NCBI GenBank assembly: GCA_963773945.1
Contig: CAVZDD010000005.1
Location: 248,001 to 312,000 of the forward strand
DNA length: 64,000 bases
From: JAKIWV01 sp963773945
GTDB taxonomy: Archaea; Thermoplasmatota; Thermoplasmata; Lutacidiplasmatales; UBA184
Direction of reading: 5' to 3'
Positions 7,905-16,165 of this stretch are shown here, one piece after another. Position numbers and translations under genes: made by a program. The notes under the pieces are model-generated. The model did not search any database. It had not been told where the DNA came from and was given only the letters and a program-made list of their open reading frames with translations. Position 1 is the stretch's first letter. Every line of letters begins with the position of its first letter.

Positions 7905-9707
7905 ATGACCCCAGACTCGGTGGGACCCCCGCGCACTCCTCGGACCACCTTGGCCCTTCTCGTATCGATCCCGTTCGTTGCCGACTTAATCGTCGGGTGG
8001 ATGACGGGACATCCCAGCAACATGGGAGCGGGAGCGATCGGCGTGCTCGCCGTCCTCGCGCGGGCATTGACGTCTCCCGGTTTCCTGATTCTCGCTGCTC
8101 TGGAACTGGCTATTCTTACGGCAGTACTCTGGAGTCGGCTCTCGCCCGCTCTTCGGGTCCCGGTGGCCGTTCAGGCGGCTCTACTGCTCCTCGTGCCGAC
8201 GAGCCTCCCCCTGGCGGCCTGGTCGACATGGGCGCTGTTCGGGATCGCCTTCGCAGTCATCGCGCTGTTCGTCTACCTACTGCTGTTCACCTACCGGAAC
8301 CGGCAGATCGATGTGCCGGTCGCGAACTATCTCCTCGGCCTGGTAGGGGCGTGTGCCATCCTTTCGGCCGGTCTCTTTGCCTGGAGCATCTACGGCAACC
8401 TGGATATTCTTGCGGTCGGGGTGGCGCTACAAGCCGTCCTGTTCGGATACGCGATCGTTCCGAGGGCCGCTTCGGACGACACGCCCGGAATCCTCTGGCA
8501 GTTCAACGCCTTTTGGACGTTCCGACTCTTGCTGTCCGTCGTGGCCGCCGAGATCTTTCTCGGCGCGACGCTCGATGCGAAGACCTGGGGACCGTCGTTC
8601 CTCGGGGTGGTCCCGTTCCTTCCGCTCGCGGGCGGCCCCCTCACCGTGGTGGGCCACGCGCTCTACAACGTGATCTGGTTCCTCGCCGCGACCTCGATCT
8701 CAGCGTGGTTCCTGACCCTCCTGGGCGTCTGCATGGGGGCCCTCGTCGTTCCCAAGTTCTTCTCGATGAAGCACCGTGAACAGAAGATCCGATTGGCGCT
8801 CATGATGGGCGCCTTCGCGGTCGCCGGTGTCTATATTCCCAGCATGTGGACCTCGACGCCGCTCCTCCACAATGCCGCCCTCGCGAACTGGCCGGTCCTC
8901 GGCTGGGGCATGGGGCTACGGACCGGCGGCCCGTTCGTGACCAGCTTCTTCGCTGGGATCCTCGTGATGTACGCCGCCGTGGGGTCGCTTTCGGTGCTGT
9001 TCGGCCGTCGGGCAATCTGCTCCGTCATGTGCGGCGCGGCGATGATGTTCCAGGGCACCACGATCTCGGCCATGACGACGTTCAACCGAACGTCGACGAT
9101 CGGCAAGATGTTCCTCGGCAGCCGTTTCTCCACGGCCTTCACCGTCTCGTCGAGCCTCGCGCTCGCGTCGCTGGTCGGAGTGTCGGTCCTGCCCTACCTC
9201 CACCTGCTCAACGCCACGAACCAGACGCTGATTCTGCCGTTTCTGTTCTATTTCGGAACCCTCTGGATCGTGATGTTCGTCTCGATCCCCTACGTCGGCA
9301 ATTACAACTGCTCCACGACCGGCTTCTGCCACTGGGGCTCGCTGAGCATGCTGTTCTCTCGGGTGGGCTTCATGCGCGTCAAGGCCAAGGACCCCAAGGT
9401 CTGTCAGGCATGTACGAGCTACGACTGCGCGAAGGCCTGCCCGGTGGCCCTGGTCGACATGCCGCTCCAGCTCCAAGCGACGGGCCAATTCCGGAGCGGA
9501 AAGTGTGTGGGGGTGGGCGAGTGCATCGAGGCGTGCCCCTACGACAACATCTACATCCACGATGTCCGGCACTGGATGCGCCAGCGGATTTGGCCGGACC
9601 GGAACCCGGACCAGCCCCTCCCGATGGCCCGCCCGACGGCCCGGACGACGGCCGCTCCGGCCCCCGTTCGGTCGGCGGAAAGCCCCAGCCCGTCCCTCGG
9701 TTCGTAG
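7905..9707 (+). CDS. NapH/NosR-like polytopic membrane ferredoxin
   Basis: A 600-residue protein with about ten hydrophobic helices over residues 15-480 and a cytoplasmic ferredoxin-like end. The first cluster has four cysteines (C500-x2-C503-x4-C508-x3-C512-P). The second has only C534-x5-C540-x3-C544-P, so one expected ligand is missing. A CSVMCG motif in the membrane part and paired cysteines in NYNCSTTGFCHWG recall the NapH/NosR/YccM group, which moves electrons between quinols and soluble or periplasmic partners. It is much longer than NapH (about 290 residues). After the cysteines comes a Pro/Ala-rich tail. No nitrate or nitrous oxide reductase is nearby. The role is probably a quinone-ferredoxin electron conduit. 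Confidence 0.65.
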   Translation: MTPDSVGPPRTPRTTLALLVSIPFVADLIVGWMTGHPSNMGAGAIGVLAVLARALTSPGFLILAALELAILTAVLWSRLSPALRVPVAVQAALLLLVPTSLPLAAWSTWALFGIAFAVIALFVYLLLFTYRNRQIDVPVANYLLGLVGACAILSAGLFAWSIYGNLDILAVGVALQAVLFGYAIVPRAASDDTPGILWQFNAFWTFRLLLSVVAAEIFLGATLDAKTWGPSFLGVVPFLPLAGGPLTVVGHALYNVIWFLAATSISAWFLTLLGVCMGALVVPKFFSMKHREQKIRLALMMGAFAVAGVYIPSMWTSTPLLHNAALANWPVLGWGMGLRTGGPFVTSFFAGILVMYAAVGSLSVLFGRRAICSVMCGAAMMFQGTTISAMTTFNRTSTIGKMFLGSRFSTAFTVSSSLALASLVGVSVLPYLHLLNATNQTLILPFLFYFGTLWIVMFVSIPYVGNYNCSTTGFCHWGSLSMLFSRVGFMRVKAKDPKVCQACTSYDCAKACPVALVDMPLQLQATGQFRSGKCVGVGECIEACPYDNIYIHDVRHWMRQRIWPDRNPDQPLPMARPTARTTAAPAPVRSAESPSPSLGS

Positions 9708-9784
9708 GCGCGCCGGCGGGTCTGTCAATCCGGCCTGACTGGCAGTTAATGCGCGCCCCCGGGGCTTACTGCCTCGGGTGAGCC

Positions 9785-10639
9785 ATGATCGAGATTCGAT
9801 TCCACGGGCGCGGCGGCCAGGGCGCCGTCGTCGCCTCCGAGCTGCTCGCCCAAGCCGCGTTCCTCGACGGGAAGATGCCTCAGAGCTTCCCGTTCTTTGG
9901 TGTCGAACGACGCGGAGCGCCGGTCACGGCCTACACGCGGATCGACGACCACCCCCTCGGAATCCGCACCACCATCATCGCCCCCGACATTGTCGTTGTA
10001 CTGGAACCGAACCTGTTGCGGACCGAGCCGGTCACCGACGGGCTCCGGGAGGGTGGTCTACTGCTGGTGAACACTCGGAACCCGGCCGAGCAGTTGACCA
10101 TCCCCGTGCACGCCCGCCGAGCCTCGGTCGATGCCAACCAGATCGCGGTGAGCCATGGACTCGGAAGCCTCACGATGCCCATCGTGAACACCGCGGTGCT
10201 CGGCGCGCTGGCCGCGGCAACGGGCATCGTCTCGCTGGAGGCCCTGGTCCGGGCCATCGAGGAATTCGTGCCGGCCAAGCGGGCCGAGAACCGAGCCGCT
10301 GCGGCCGACGGATATCACGCTGTACGAGTGGTGGGGGCCTCCGCCGCCTTCACCCCATCGGCCCCCCGGGTCTTGGCTCACCCCCAATCGTTACCTGAGG
10401 GGCCGATGGCCACCGAGTCGAGCGAGGTGCACCACACCTCCGGCTGGCGGACGCTCCGCCCGGTGATTCACATCGAGAAGTGCACCAAGTGCAATTTCTG
10501 TTGGAAGTTCTGCCCGGACGACGCGTTCGGGTTAGATGACAATGGGTACCCGGTTCTCCGCCTGGACTACTGCAAGGGCTGCGGGATCTGCGCCGTCGAA
10601 TGCCCGCCGCATGCGATCGAGATGGTCGAGGAAGCCTAG
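9785..10639 (+). CDS. 2-oxoacid:ferredoxin oxidoreductase, fused gamma-delta subunit
   Basis: A 284-residue fusion. Residues 1-180 are the gamma domain, with the diagnostic GRGGQGAV segment near residue 8 and [11 protein letters not shown] near 41-51. Residues 220-284 are the delta domain, an 8Fe-8S ferredoxin with [12 protein letters not shown] and [12 protein letters not shown]. The linker is rich in Pro, Ala and Ser. With the next two genes it forms a pyruvate (or other 2-oxoacid) ferredoxin oxidoreductase, which splits the oxoacid to acyl-CoA, CO2 and reduced ferredoxin in the cytoplasm. The gamma-delta-alpha-beta order is usual for archaea; the fusion is less so. The substrate cannot be fixed from sequence. 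A TTAATG patch about 38 nt upstream is a candidate promoter. Confidence 0.9.
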
Positions 10640-10648
10640 GACGGAACC

Positions 10649-11887
10649 ATGACGCTCAGGGTGATGTCCGGGAACTCCGCCCAATCGTACGCCGCCCTGC
10701 TCGCGCGCGTCCAGGTGGTCGCGGCCTACCCGATCACGCCTCAAACGTCAATCGTGGAGAAGCTGGCGGACTTCGTGGCCTCGGGGGAGCTCCCCGCCCA
10801 GTACGTCAAGGTCGAGTCCGAGCACAGCGCCTTGCAGGTCTGCATCAGCGCGTCGGCGCTCGGAGCACGAACGTACACCGCCACGTCGAGCCAGGGCCTG
10901 CTCCTCATGCACGAGCTCCTTCACTGGGCGTCCGGGATGCGGGCCCCGATCGTGATGGGCGTCGTGAACCGGGCCGTGGCCCCGCCGTGGAACCTCGGCG
11001 CGGACCATACCGACACGATGTCCCAGCGGGATACCGGCTGGATCCAGTTCTACGCGGAGAGCAACCAGGAGGTGCTGGATACGGTGCTCCAAGCCTACCG
11101 GCTCGCCGAGGACCCGGCGATCCGGCTGCCGGTCATGGTCACGGAGGACGCTTTCTACCTCTCCCATACCATCGAACCGGTCGAAGTGCCGGACCCCCAG
11201 CTCGTGGACCGTTTCCTCCCGGCCCGGGATGCCCGGGCCGTGCTCACGGCGGGGGTCCCGGCCCGGTTGGGGTCGTTCACGGGCCCCGACCACTACGTTG
11301 AATTCCGCCACGAGGTCGCGGCCGCCATGGACCGGGTCTTGCCGACGTACGCGCGGATCGAGGAGGACTACGAGTCCCTCACGGGCCGGTCCCATGGAGG
11401 ACCGGTCCCCCTGTACCGGGTCGATGACGCGGACGCCGTTCTCGTTACCATGGGTACGATGACCACCACCGCGCGCACGGTCGTGGACCAGATGCGGAGC
11501 GAGGGTCCCAAGGTCGGCCTGGCCAAGCTCCGGCTGTTCCGGCCATTCCCGGCGGCGGCGATCCGAGACCTGGCCAGTCACGTCGATCGCATCGGAGTGG
11601 TCGACCGCTCCTTCAGTTTCGGCGCCGCCGGCCCGGCAGCAACCGAAGTGAGCGCGGCCCTGTACAGCGGCGTTCACCACCCGGCCGTTTCGAACTTCCT
11701 CGTCGGCATTGGGGGCCGGGAAGTGACCCCGGCCCTCATTCGAGCCATGTTCGACCGGCTACTGGCAGGAGAAGGTCCGACGACCCGATGGATGGACCTT
11801 CCGCAGGCGGACGAGGAGGCGGGGGAGCGCATGAAGACGGTCTGGATGGATCTTCCGGAGTCGGTGGAGGAGGTCGTCCATGGCTAA
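10649..11887 (+). CDS. porA: 2-oxoacid:ferredoxin oxidoreductase alpha subunit
   Basis: A 412-residue alpha subunit, carrying the N-terminal pyrimidine-binding half of the thiamine diphosphate enzyme. Visible family signs are the AAYPITPQTSIVE segment near 25-37, ESEHSA near 58 and the TATSSQGLLLMHE segment near 77-89. The length matches the 380-410 residues of archaeal PorA. The last about 30 residues are an unusual extension holding a duplicated WMDLP segment. The gene starts 9 nt after the gamma-delta gene and overlaps the beta gene by 8 nt, so the three are co-translated. The symbol reflects the usual pyruvate assignment; a 2-oxoisovalerate or indolepyruvate role is not excluded. Confidence 0.88.
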   Translation: MTLRVMSGNSAQSYAALLARVQVVAAYPITPQTSIVEKLADFVASGELPAQYVKVESEHSALQVCISASALGARTYTATSSQGLLLMHELLHWASGMRAPIVMGVVNRAVAPPWNLGADHTDTMSQRDTGWIQFYAESNQEVLDTVLQAYRLAEDPAIRLPVMVTEDAFYLSHTIEPVEVPDPQLVDRFLPARDARAVLTAGVPARLGSFTGPDHYVEFRHEVAAAMDRVLPTYARIEEDYESLTGRSHGGPVPLYRVDDADAVLVTMGTMTTTARTVVDQMRSEGPKVGLAKLRLFRPFPAAAIRDLASHVDRIGVVDRSFSFGAAGPAATEVSAALYSGVHHPAVSNFLVGIGGREVTPALIRAMFDRLLAGEGPTTRWMDLPQADEEAGERMKTVWMDLPESVEEVVHG

Positions 11888-12770
11888 ACTGACGATTCCG
11901 GCACCGGAGCTGATGCGGTCGGGCCACTCGGCGTGTCCCGGTTGCGCCCCGGCGCTCGCGATGCGGTTGATGCTCAAGGGGCTGGGGCCCCGCACTATCG
12001 TGTCCATGCCGGCCTGCTGCTGGACCGTCATCGACACGCCCTACCCGACTACGGCGCTGGGCGTTGCGATGATGGACAACCCGATCGAGTCGACGGGCGC
12101 GTCCATCTCGGGCCTTCGGGCGGCCGCCGATGCGATGGGCATCCAGGACGTCAACATCCTCGGTTTCGCGGGCGATGGCGGAACCGCGGACATCGGTCTC
12201 CAGGCGCTGAGCGGAATGCTCGAGCGCCGCACCAACGCGATCTACGCGATGTACGACAACGAAGCGTACATGAATACCGGGGTTCAACGGAGCGGCGCCA
12301 CTCCGCTCGGCGCCTGGACCACGACGACCCCCGTCGCCGGCGGAGAGCGTGGCAAGTCCGAGCCAAAGAAGGACGTGATGGGGATCGTCCTGGCCCACCG
12401 ACCCGTCTACGCCGCGACGGTCAACCCGAGCTTCCCCGAGGATTTCGTCAAGAAGGTGGAGAAGGCCCGGGCCCTGACGGGACCGCGCTTCTTCCACATC
12501 TTCGCCCCCTGTCCGCCGGGCTGGCGCTACCCATCCGACCAGACAATCGAGATCGGGAAGCGGGCCACCGACTGTGGAATCTTCCCGCTCTACGAGGTCG
12601 AAGAAGGCCGATACCACGTCACGCGGAAGGGAGGAGCCCTTCGACCCGTGGCCGAGTACTTCCAGGCCCAGGGACGTTTCGCGCACCTCGGTCCGGAGGA
12701 CGTGGGCCGGGTCCAAGTGCAGGTCAACCACGACTGGGAACGGCTGCTGCGCCTTGAGAGCGGTACCTGA
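11880..12770 (+). CDS. porB: 2-oxoacid:ferredoxin oxidoreductase beta subunit
   Basis: A 296-residue beta subunit with the thiamine diphosphate and Mg binding motif GDGGTADIG near 98 followed by YDNEAYMNTG, and a proximal 4Fe-4S cluster formed by the SACPGC pair, ACC and a later cysteine (FAPCPPGW). The GVQRSGATP segment is typical of pyruvate-type beta subunits. Length is normal. It completes the enzyme encoded by the two preceding genes; the reduced ferredoxin may feed the hydrogenase operon that starts about 130 nt downstream or the membrane ferredoxin upstream. Confidence 0.9.
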   Translation: MAKLTIPAPELMRSGHSACPGCAPALAMRLMLKGLGPRTIVSMPACCWTVIDTPYPTTALGVAMMDNPIESTGASISGLRAAADAMGIQDVNILGFAGDGGTADIGLQALSGMLERRTNAIYAMYDNEAYMNTGVQRSGATPLGAWTTTTPVAGGERGKSEPKKDVMGIVLAHRPVYAATVNPSFPEDFVKKVEKARALTGPRFFHIFAPCPPGWRYPSDQTIEIGKRATDCGIFPLYEVEEGRYHVTRKGGALRPVAEYFQAQGRFAHLGPEDVGRVQVQVNHDWERLLRLESGT

Positions 12771-12829
12771 GAACCGGGCCATGGAGCGCTGCGGGCCATT
12801 GAGGGGACGTTGGAGTCCGACGACGCGGG

Positions 12830-12838
12830 GATATTACC
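12830..12838 (+). promoter_or_regulatory. candidate TATA box of the hydrogenase operon
   Basis: GATATTACC lies 60-70 nt before the first hydrogenase gene, in the only A+T-rich spot of the 130-nt gap. A GGAGG at 12885-12889 then serves the GTG or ATG start. Confidence 0.35.
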
Positions 12839-12899
12839 CGCGAGCACATGGCCCCCTCCAGTTCCCCGGACAGTGCTCAGCGGGGGAGGACCGGTGACG

Positions 12900-14051
12900 A
12901 TGGCTGCGCCCTCGATCGGAGACCATCTCCTTCTCGACCGGGGGGACTTTCCGGCGTTCCTGGCCGCTATTCGAACCGCGGGCTACCGCATCGTGGGGCC
13001 TACGATTCGGGACGGCGCCATCGTCTACGGGGACATCCGGGCGGAGACCGACCTGCCGATTGGATGGACCGAACGCCAGAACGCCGGCACGTACCGTCTC
13101 GAGCGACGCGACGATGCCGCGCTTTTCGGGTACGTGGTAGGCCCGCACAGCTGGAAAAAATACCTATTCCCGTCGCACGAACGTCTCTGGACGGCCTCTC
13201 GCGACGGGACGACCTTCACCGTCGCGCCGGAACCGGCCGAGCCCAATCCGTTCGCCTTCCTCGGCATGCGCGCTTGCGAGCTCGCCGCCCTCAAGATCAC
13301 CGACAAAGTGTTCATGGGCGGATTCCCCGACCCCAGCTACTCCCATCGCCGGCAGCGCATACTCCGGATCGCGGTGCAGTGCGGACAGGCCGGAGGTACC
13401 TGCTTCTGCGTCTCGATGGGCACCGGACCCGGTGTCACGAGCGGTTACGACCTCTCGCTGACCGAGATCCTAACCGACGGTCGCCACGAATTCCTGGTCG
13501 CCGTGGGCACCGAGGAGGGCGCGTCGATTCTGGGCTCGGTCCCGCACCGGCCCGCGACGGTCGAAGCGGACCAGACGGCCGAGGCGATCGTGGCGCGGAC
13601 CACCGCTTCGATGGGACGGTCCATGGACCCGAACGGTCTCCGCGACCTGTTGGTCTTGAACCCGGATCATCCCCGGTGGAACCAGGTGGCGAAGCGCTGC
13701 CTATCGTGCACCAATTGCACGATGGCTTGCCCGACCTGCTTCTGCCACACGACCGAAGAAGTGCCGAGCCTGGATGCCGAGCAGACGGAACGGTGGCGGC
13801 GCTGGGATTCCTGCTTCAACCTTGAGTTCACCAATCTGCACACCACTAGCGTCCGGGCGAGTTCCAGCTCCCGGTACCGGCAATGGCTCACCCACAAACT
13901 CGGAAGCTGGAACGATCAGTTTGGAACGTCGGGCTGCGTGGGCTGCGGCCGGTGCATCACCTGGTGCCCCGTCGCCATCGACATAACCGAGGAGGTGGCC
14001 GCGCTCCGCGTTCCCCGTCCGACCCCGGCCCCCGCCGGAGGCGCGCGATGA
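12900..14051 (+). CDS. [NiFe] hydrogenase group 3b-like, beta subunit (4Fe-4S protein)
   Basis: A 383-residue iron-sulfur protein of the sulfhydrogenase beta / anaerobic sulfite reductase A family. It would pass electrons between the small subunit and the flavin subunit. Two cysteine clusters are visible in the C-terminal third: CLSCTNCTMACPTCF and CVGCGRCITWCP. An NPFAFLGMRACELAAL segment near 117-132 is typical of the family. I chose the ATG at 12900, with GGAGG 10 nt upstream; GTG at 12894 is equally possible, and a TTG at 12810 would add 30 residues of low-complexity sequence. Its stop overlaps the next gene start (ATGA). It is the first gene of a roughly 7.4 kb operon. Confidence 0.85.
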   Translation: MAAPSIGDHLLLDRGDFPAFLAAIRTAGYRIVGPTIRDGAIVYGDIRAETDLPIGWTERQNAGTYRLERRDDAALFGYVVGPHSWKKYLFPSHERLWTASRDGTTFTVAPEPAEPNPFAFLGMRACELAALKITDKVFMGGFPDPSYSHRRQRILRIAVQCGQAGGTCFCVSMGTGPGVTSGYDLSLTEILTDGRHEFLVAVGTEEGASILGSVPHRPATVEADQTAEAIVARTTASMGRSMDPNGLRDLLVLNPDHPRWNQVAKRCLSCTNCTMACPTCFCHTTEEVPSLDAEQTERWRRWDSCFNLEFTNLHTTSVRASSSSRYRQWLTHKLGSWNDQFGTSGCVGCGRCITWCPVAIDITEEVAALRVPRPTPAPAGGAR

Positions 14052-14518
14052 GCGCCACGGCATCGCCGAACGCCCCGCTCCGGGTTGCGGACCACGCCTT
14101 CTTCCAGGGCCTCGGCCCCGAACTGGCGACCCAGGCGGCGCGTCTCGCGAAGGAGCGTCAGTTCGACACCGGCGAGATGATCGTGCGCGACGGGGACCCG
14201 GCCTCGTCCTTCTATCTGGTTTTCCATGGGAAGGTGGCCCTGGAGTTGGCCACCGCGGAGAAGCCCCACCTAACGATCCAGACCGTGGGGCCCGGCGAGG
14301 TCCTCGGCTGGTCCTGGCTCGTGCCCCCGTTCCTCTGGCGGCTCGACGCGCGGGCCCTCAAGCCCACGCAAGTTCTCGCGATCGACGGAGAGCCGTTCCG
14401 GGCGGCCCTGGCCGCCCATCCGGAGCAGGGGTATCGATTCCTCGTGCAACTCCTTCCGATTATCGCGCAGCGCTTGGAGAACACCCAGATCCAGCTACTG
14501 GACATCCATGGCCTCTGA
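14048..14518 (+). CDS. single-domain cyclic-nucleotide-binding-fold protein in the hydrogenase operon
   Basis: A 156-residue protein consisting of one cNMP-binding (CRP-like sensory) beta-roll, with FDTGEMIVRDGDPASSFYLVFHGKVAL near 41-67 and a GPGEVLGW turn near 86-93. There is no helix-turn-helix, so it is not a CRP repressor. It overlaps the beta gene by 4 nt and the gamma gene by 11 nt, so it is made together with the hydrogenase and is probably an allosteric partner or docked regulator. The phosphate-binding Arg of true cAMP receptors is not evident, so the ligand may differ or be absent. Similar stand-alone cNMP domains are known beside group 3b hydrogenases in actinobacteria. Confidence 0.75.
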   Translation: MSATASPNAPLRVADHAFFQGLGPELATQAARLAKERQFDTGEMIVRDGDPASSFYLVFHGKVALELATAEKPHLTIQTVGPGEVLGWSWLVPPFLWRLDARALKPTQVLAIDGEPFRAALAAHPEQGYRFLVQLLPIIAQRLENTQIQLLDIHGL

Positions 14519-15371
14519 CGTGCAGCCTCCGGCATCGTCCGCCGTGCCCCATCCGCTCGCGCCAGCGCCGTACGTGGTGCGCAGCCAGACGGCCGAGACC
14601 GGCGACACGACCACGCTCGTGCTGGCGCCGGCGGATGGGCACCCGGTGGCCCCCGCTCGTCCGGGCCAGTTCAACATGGTCTACGTATTTGGAGTCGGCG
14701 AAGCGGCGATCTCGTTGAGTGGGGACCCTTCGGACCCGTCGGCGGTCGTGCACACCGTACGGAACGCCGGTCGAATTACGGCCGCGATCTCCCAGTCCCC
14801 TCCGGGGCAGCCCCTCGGCGTCCGCGGCCCTTACGGTCGGGGGTGGCCCGTCGACCTGGCCAAGGGCCGGGACATCGTCCTCATCGCCGGAGGACTCGGA
14901 CTCCCTCCGTTGCGGCCACTGCTCTACGAACTCTTGGCGCATCGCAGCGATTACGGACGTATCGAAGTGATCTACGGGGCCCGGACACCGCAGGACCTCG
15001 TCTACTACGAGCAGGTCCAGGGGTGGCGCCATCGACCCGACCTCCGGTTCCAGGTCACCGTCGACGCGGCCGGGCGCGATTGGTACGGCGACGTGGGTTT
15101 GGTGACGGCCCGGATTCCCGACGCGCGGTTCGAGGCGGGGAAAGCCGTCGCGTTCCTTTGTGGCCCCGAGATCATGATGAAATTCGCCGCCCGGGACCTG
15201 GAGGCGCGCGGCATTCCCCGGTCCTCCATCTGGCTCTCGATGGAGCGGAACATGAAGTGCGCCGTCGCGGTCTGCGGACACTGCCAATTCGGTCCGGCCT
15301 TTGTATGCCGGGACGGCCCCGTCTTCCGGTACGATGTCGTGCGCGACGGGCTCGCCACGAAGGAGCTCTAA
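14508..15371 (+). CDS. [NiFe] hydrogenase group 3b-like, gamma subunit (FAD/NAD(P) reductase)
   Basis: A 287-residue ferredoxin-NADP reductase-like protein of the sulfhydrogenase gamma / PyrK family. An FAD-binding beta-barrel (about 20-115, with GVRGPYGRGWP) precedes the NAD(P)-binding domain (IAGGLGLPPLRPLL near 128-141, FLCGPEIMMK near 219-228). The C-terminal 2Fe-2S cluster is formed by Cys residues in MKCAVAVCGHCQFGPAFVC. It reduces NAD(P)+ with electrons from H2, or the reverse. It resembles PyrK at 32874-33647 in the same window, so the two should not be confused; the hydrogenase context decides here. Confidence 0.88.
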   Translation: MASDVQPPASSAVPHPLAPAPYVVRSQTAETGDTTTLVLAPADGHPVAPARPGQFNMVYVFGVGEAAISLSGDPSDPSAVVHTVRNAGRITAAISQSPPGQPLGVRGPYGRGWPVDLAKGRDIVLIAGGLGLPPLRPLLYELLAHRSDYGRIEVIYGARTPQDLVYYEQVQGWRHRPDLRFQVTVDAAGRDWYGDVGLVTARIPDARFEAGKAVAFLCGPEIMMKFAARDLEARGIPRSSIWLSMERNMKCAVAVCGHCQFGPAFVCRDGPVFRYDVVRDGLATKEL

Positions 15372-15376
15372 GACCG

Positions 15377-16165
15377 ATGCCGGCGCGGCCCCGTCTGGCG
15401 GTCTGGAAGTTCGCCTCGTGCGACGGCTGCCAACTCACTATGCTCGACTGCGAGGACGAGCTGCTCGCCGTCGCGGACGCGGTGGAGATCGCGAACTTCC
15501 GGGAAGCCTCGTCGGCTGTCGTCGAGGGACCCTACGACCTCTCGCTGGTGGAGGGGTCGGTCACCACCCCCGGGGATGCGGCGCGCATCCGGGAGGTAAG
15601 GGCCCAATCCCGCGTCCTCGTGACTATCGGAGCCTGCGCCACTGCCGGGGGCATCCAGGCGCTCCGTAACTTCGGGAACGTCGAAGAGTTCCAGCGCGTA
15701 GTGTACGCGCGACCGGATTTCATCACGACGTTGGCCACGTCGACCGCGATTCGGGATCATGTCCCGGTCGATTTCGAACTCCGGGGCTGCCCCATCAGCA
15801 AAGTCCAGCTCCTCGAAGTCGTGTCGGCCTTCCTCACGAAGCGGGCGCCGAACGTGCCGACGGAGAGCGTCTGCATCGAGTGCAAGCGCCGCGGCAATGT
15901 GTGCGTGGTCGTCGCGCGGGGCACTCCGTGCCTCGGCCCGGTAACCCAGACCGGATGTGGGGCCATCTGCCCCGCCTACCATCGCGGCTGCTACGGATGC
16001 TTCGGTCCGATGGACTCGCCGAACACGGACTCCCTGATCAAGAATCTGAGCTTTCACGGAATGGGGCCGGAAGAGATCCGGCGGGTTTTCCGCACCTACA
16101 ACGCCGGTGCTCCGGCGTTCCGGGCCGCTGGGGATTCGGTGGCCGGGGAAGGAACCGAACGATGA
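15377..16165 (+). CDS. [NiFe] hydrogenase group 3b-like, small (delta) subunit
   Basis: A 262-residue small subunit carrying the electron-transfer clusters next to the active site. The proximal cluster motif SCDGCQ is near residues 14-19 with GACAT further on, and GCPISK follows at about 138-143. The C-terminal half carries extra cysteines (CIEC, CLGP, GCGAICPAYHRGCYGCFGP). It has no twin-arginine signal, so it is cytoplasmic, as expected for group 3. I chose the ATG at 15377, five nt after the gamma stop; the frame is open far upstream but that part is antisense-like noise. Its stop overlaps the large-subunit ATG. Confidence 0.92.
   Translation: MPARPRLAVWKFASCDGCQLTMLDCEDELLAVADAVEIANFREASSAVVEGPYDLSLVEGSVTTPGDAARIREVRAQSRVLVTIGACATAGGIQALRNFGNVEEFQRVVYARPDFITTLATSTAIRDHVPVDFELRGCPISKVQLLEVVSAFLTKRAPNVPTESVCIECKRRGNVCVVVARGTPCLGPVTQTGCGAICPAYHRGCYGCFGPMDSPNTDSLIKNLSFHGMGPEEIRRVFRTYNAGAPAFRAAGDSVAGEGTER

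Noticed and set aside
7864..7908. Possible 14-residue leader peptide overlapping the NapH-like gene start
   Set aside because: GTG start and ATGA overlap are suggestive, but the length is too short and no conserved feature supports translation.
11736..12782. 348-codon open frame antisense to porB
   Set aside because: Composition is Arg/Gly/His-rich with no fold signs; the plus strand encodes a complete oxidoreductase subunit.
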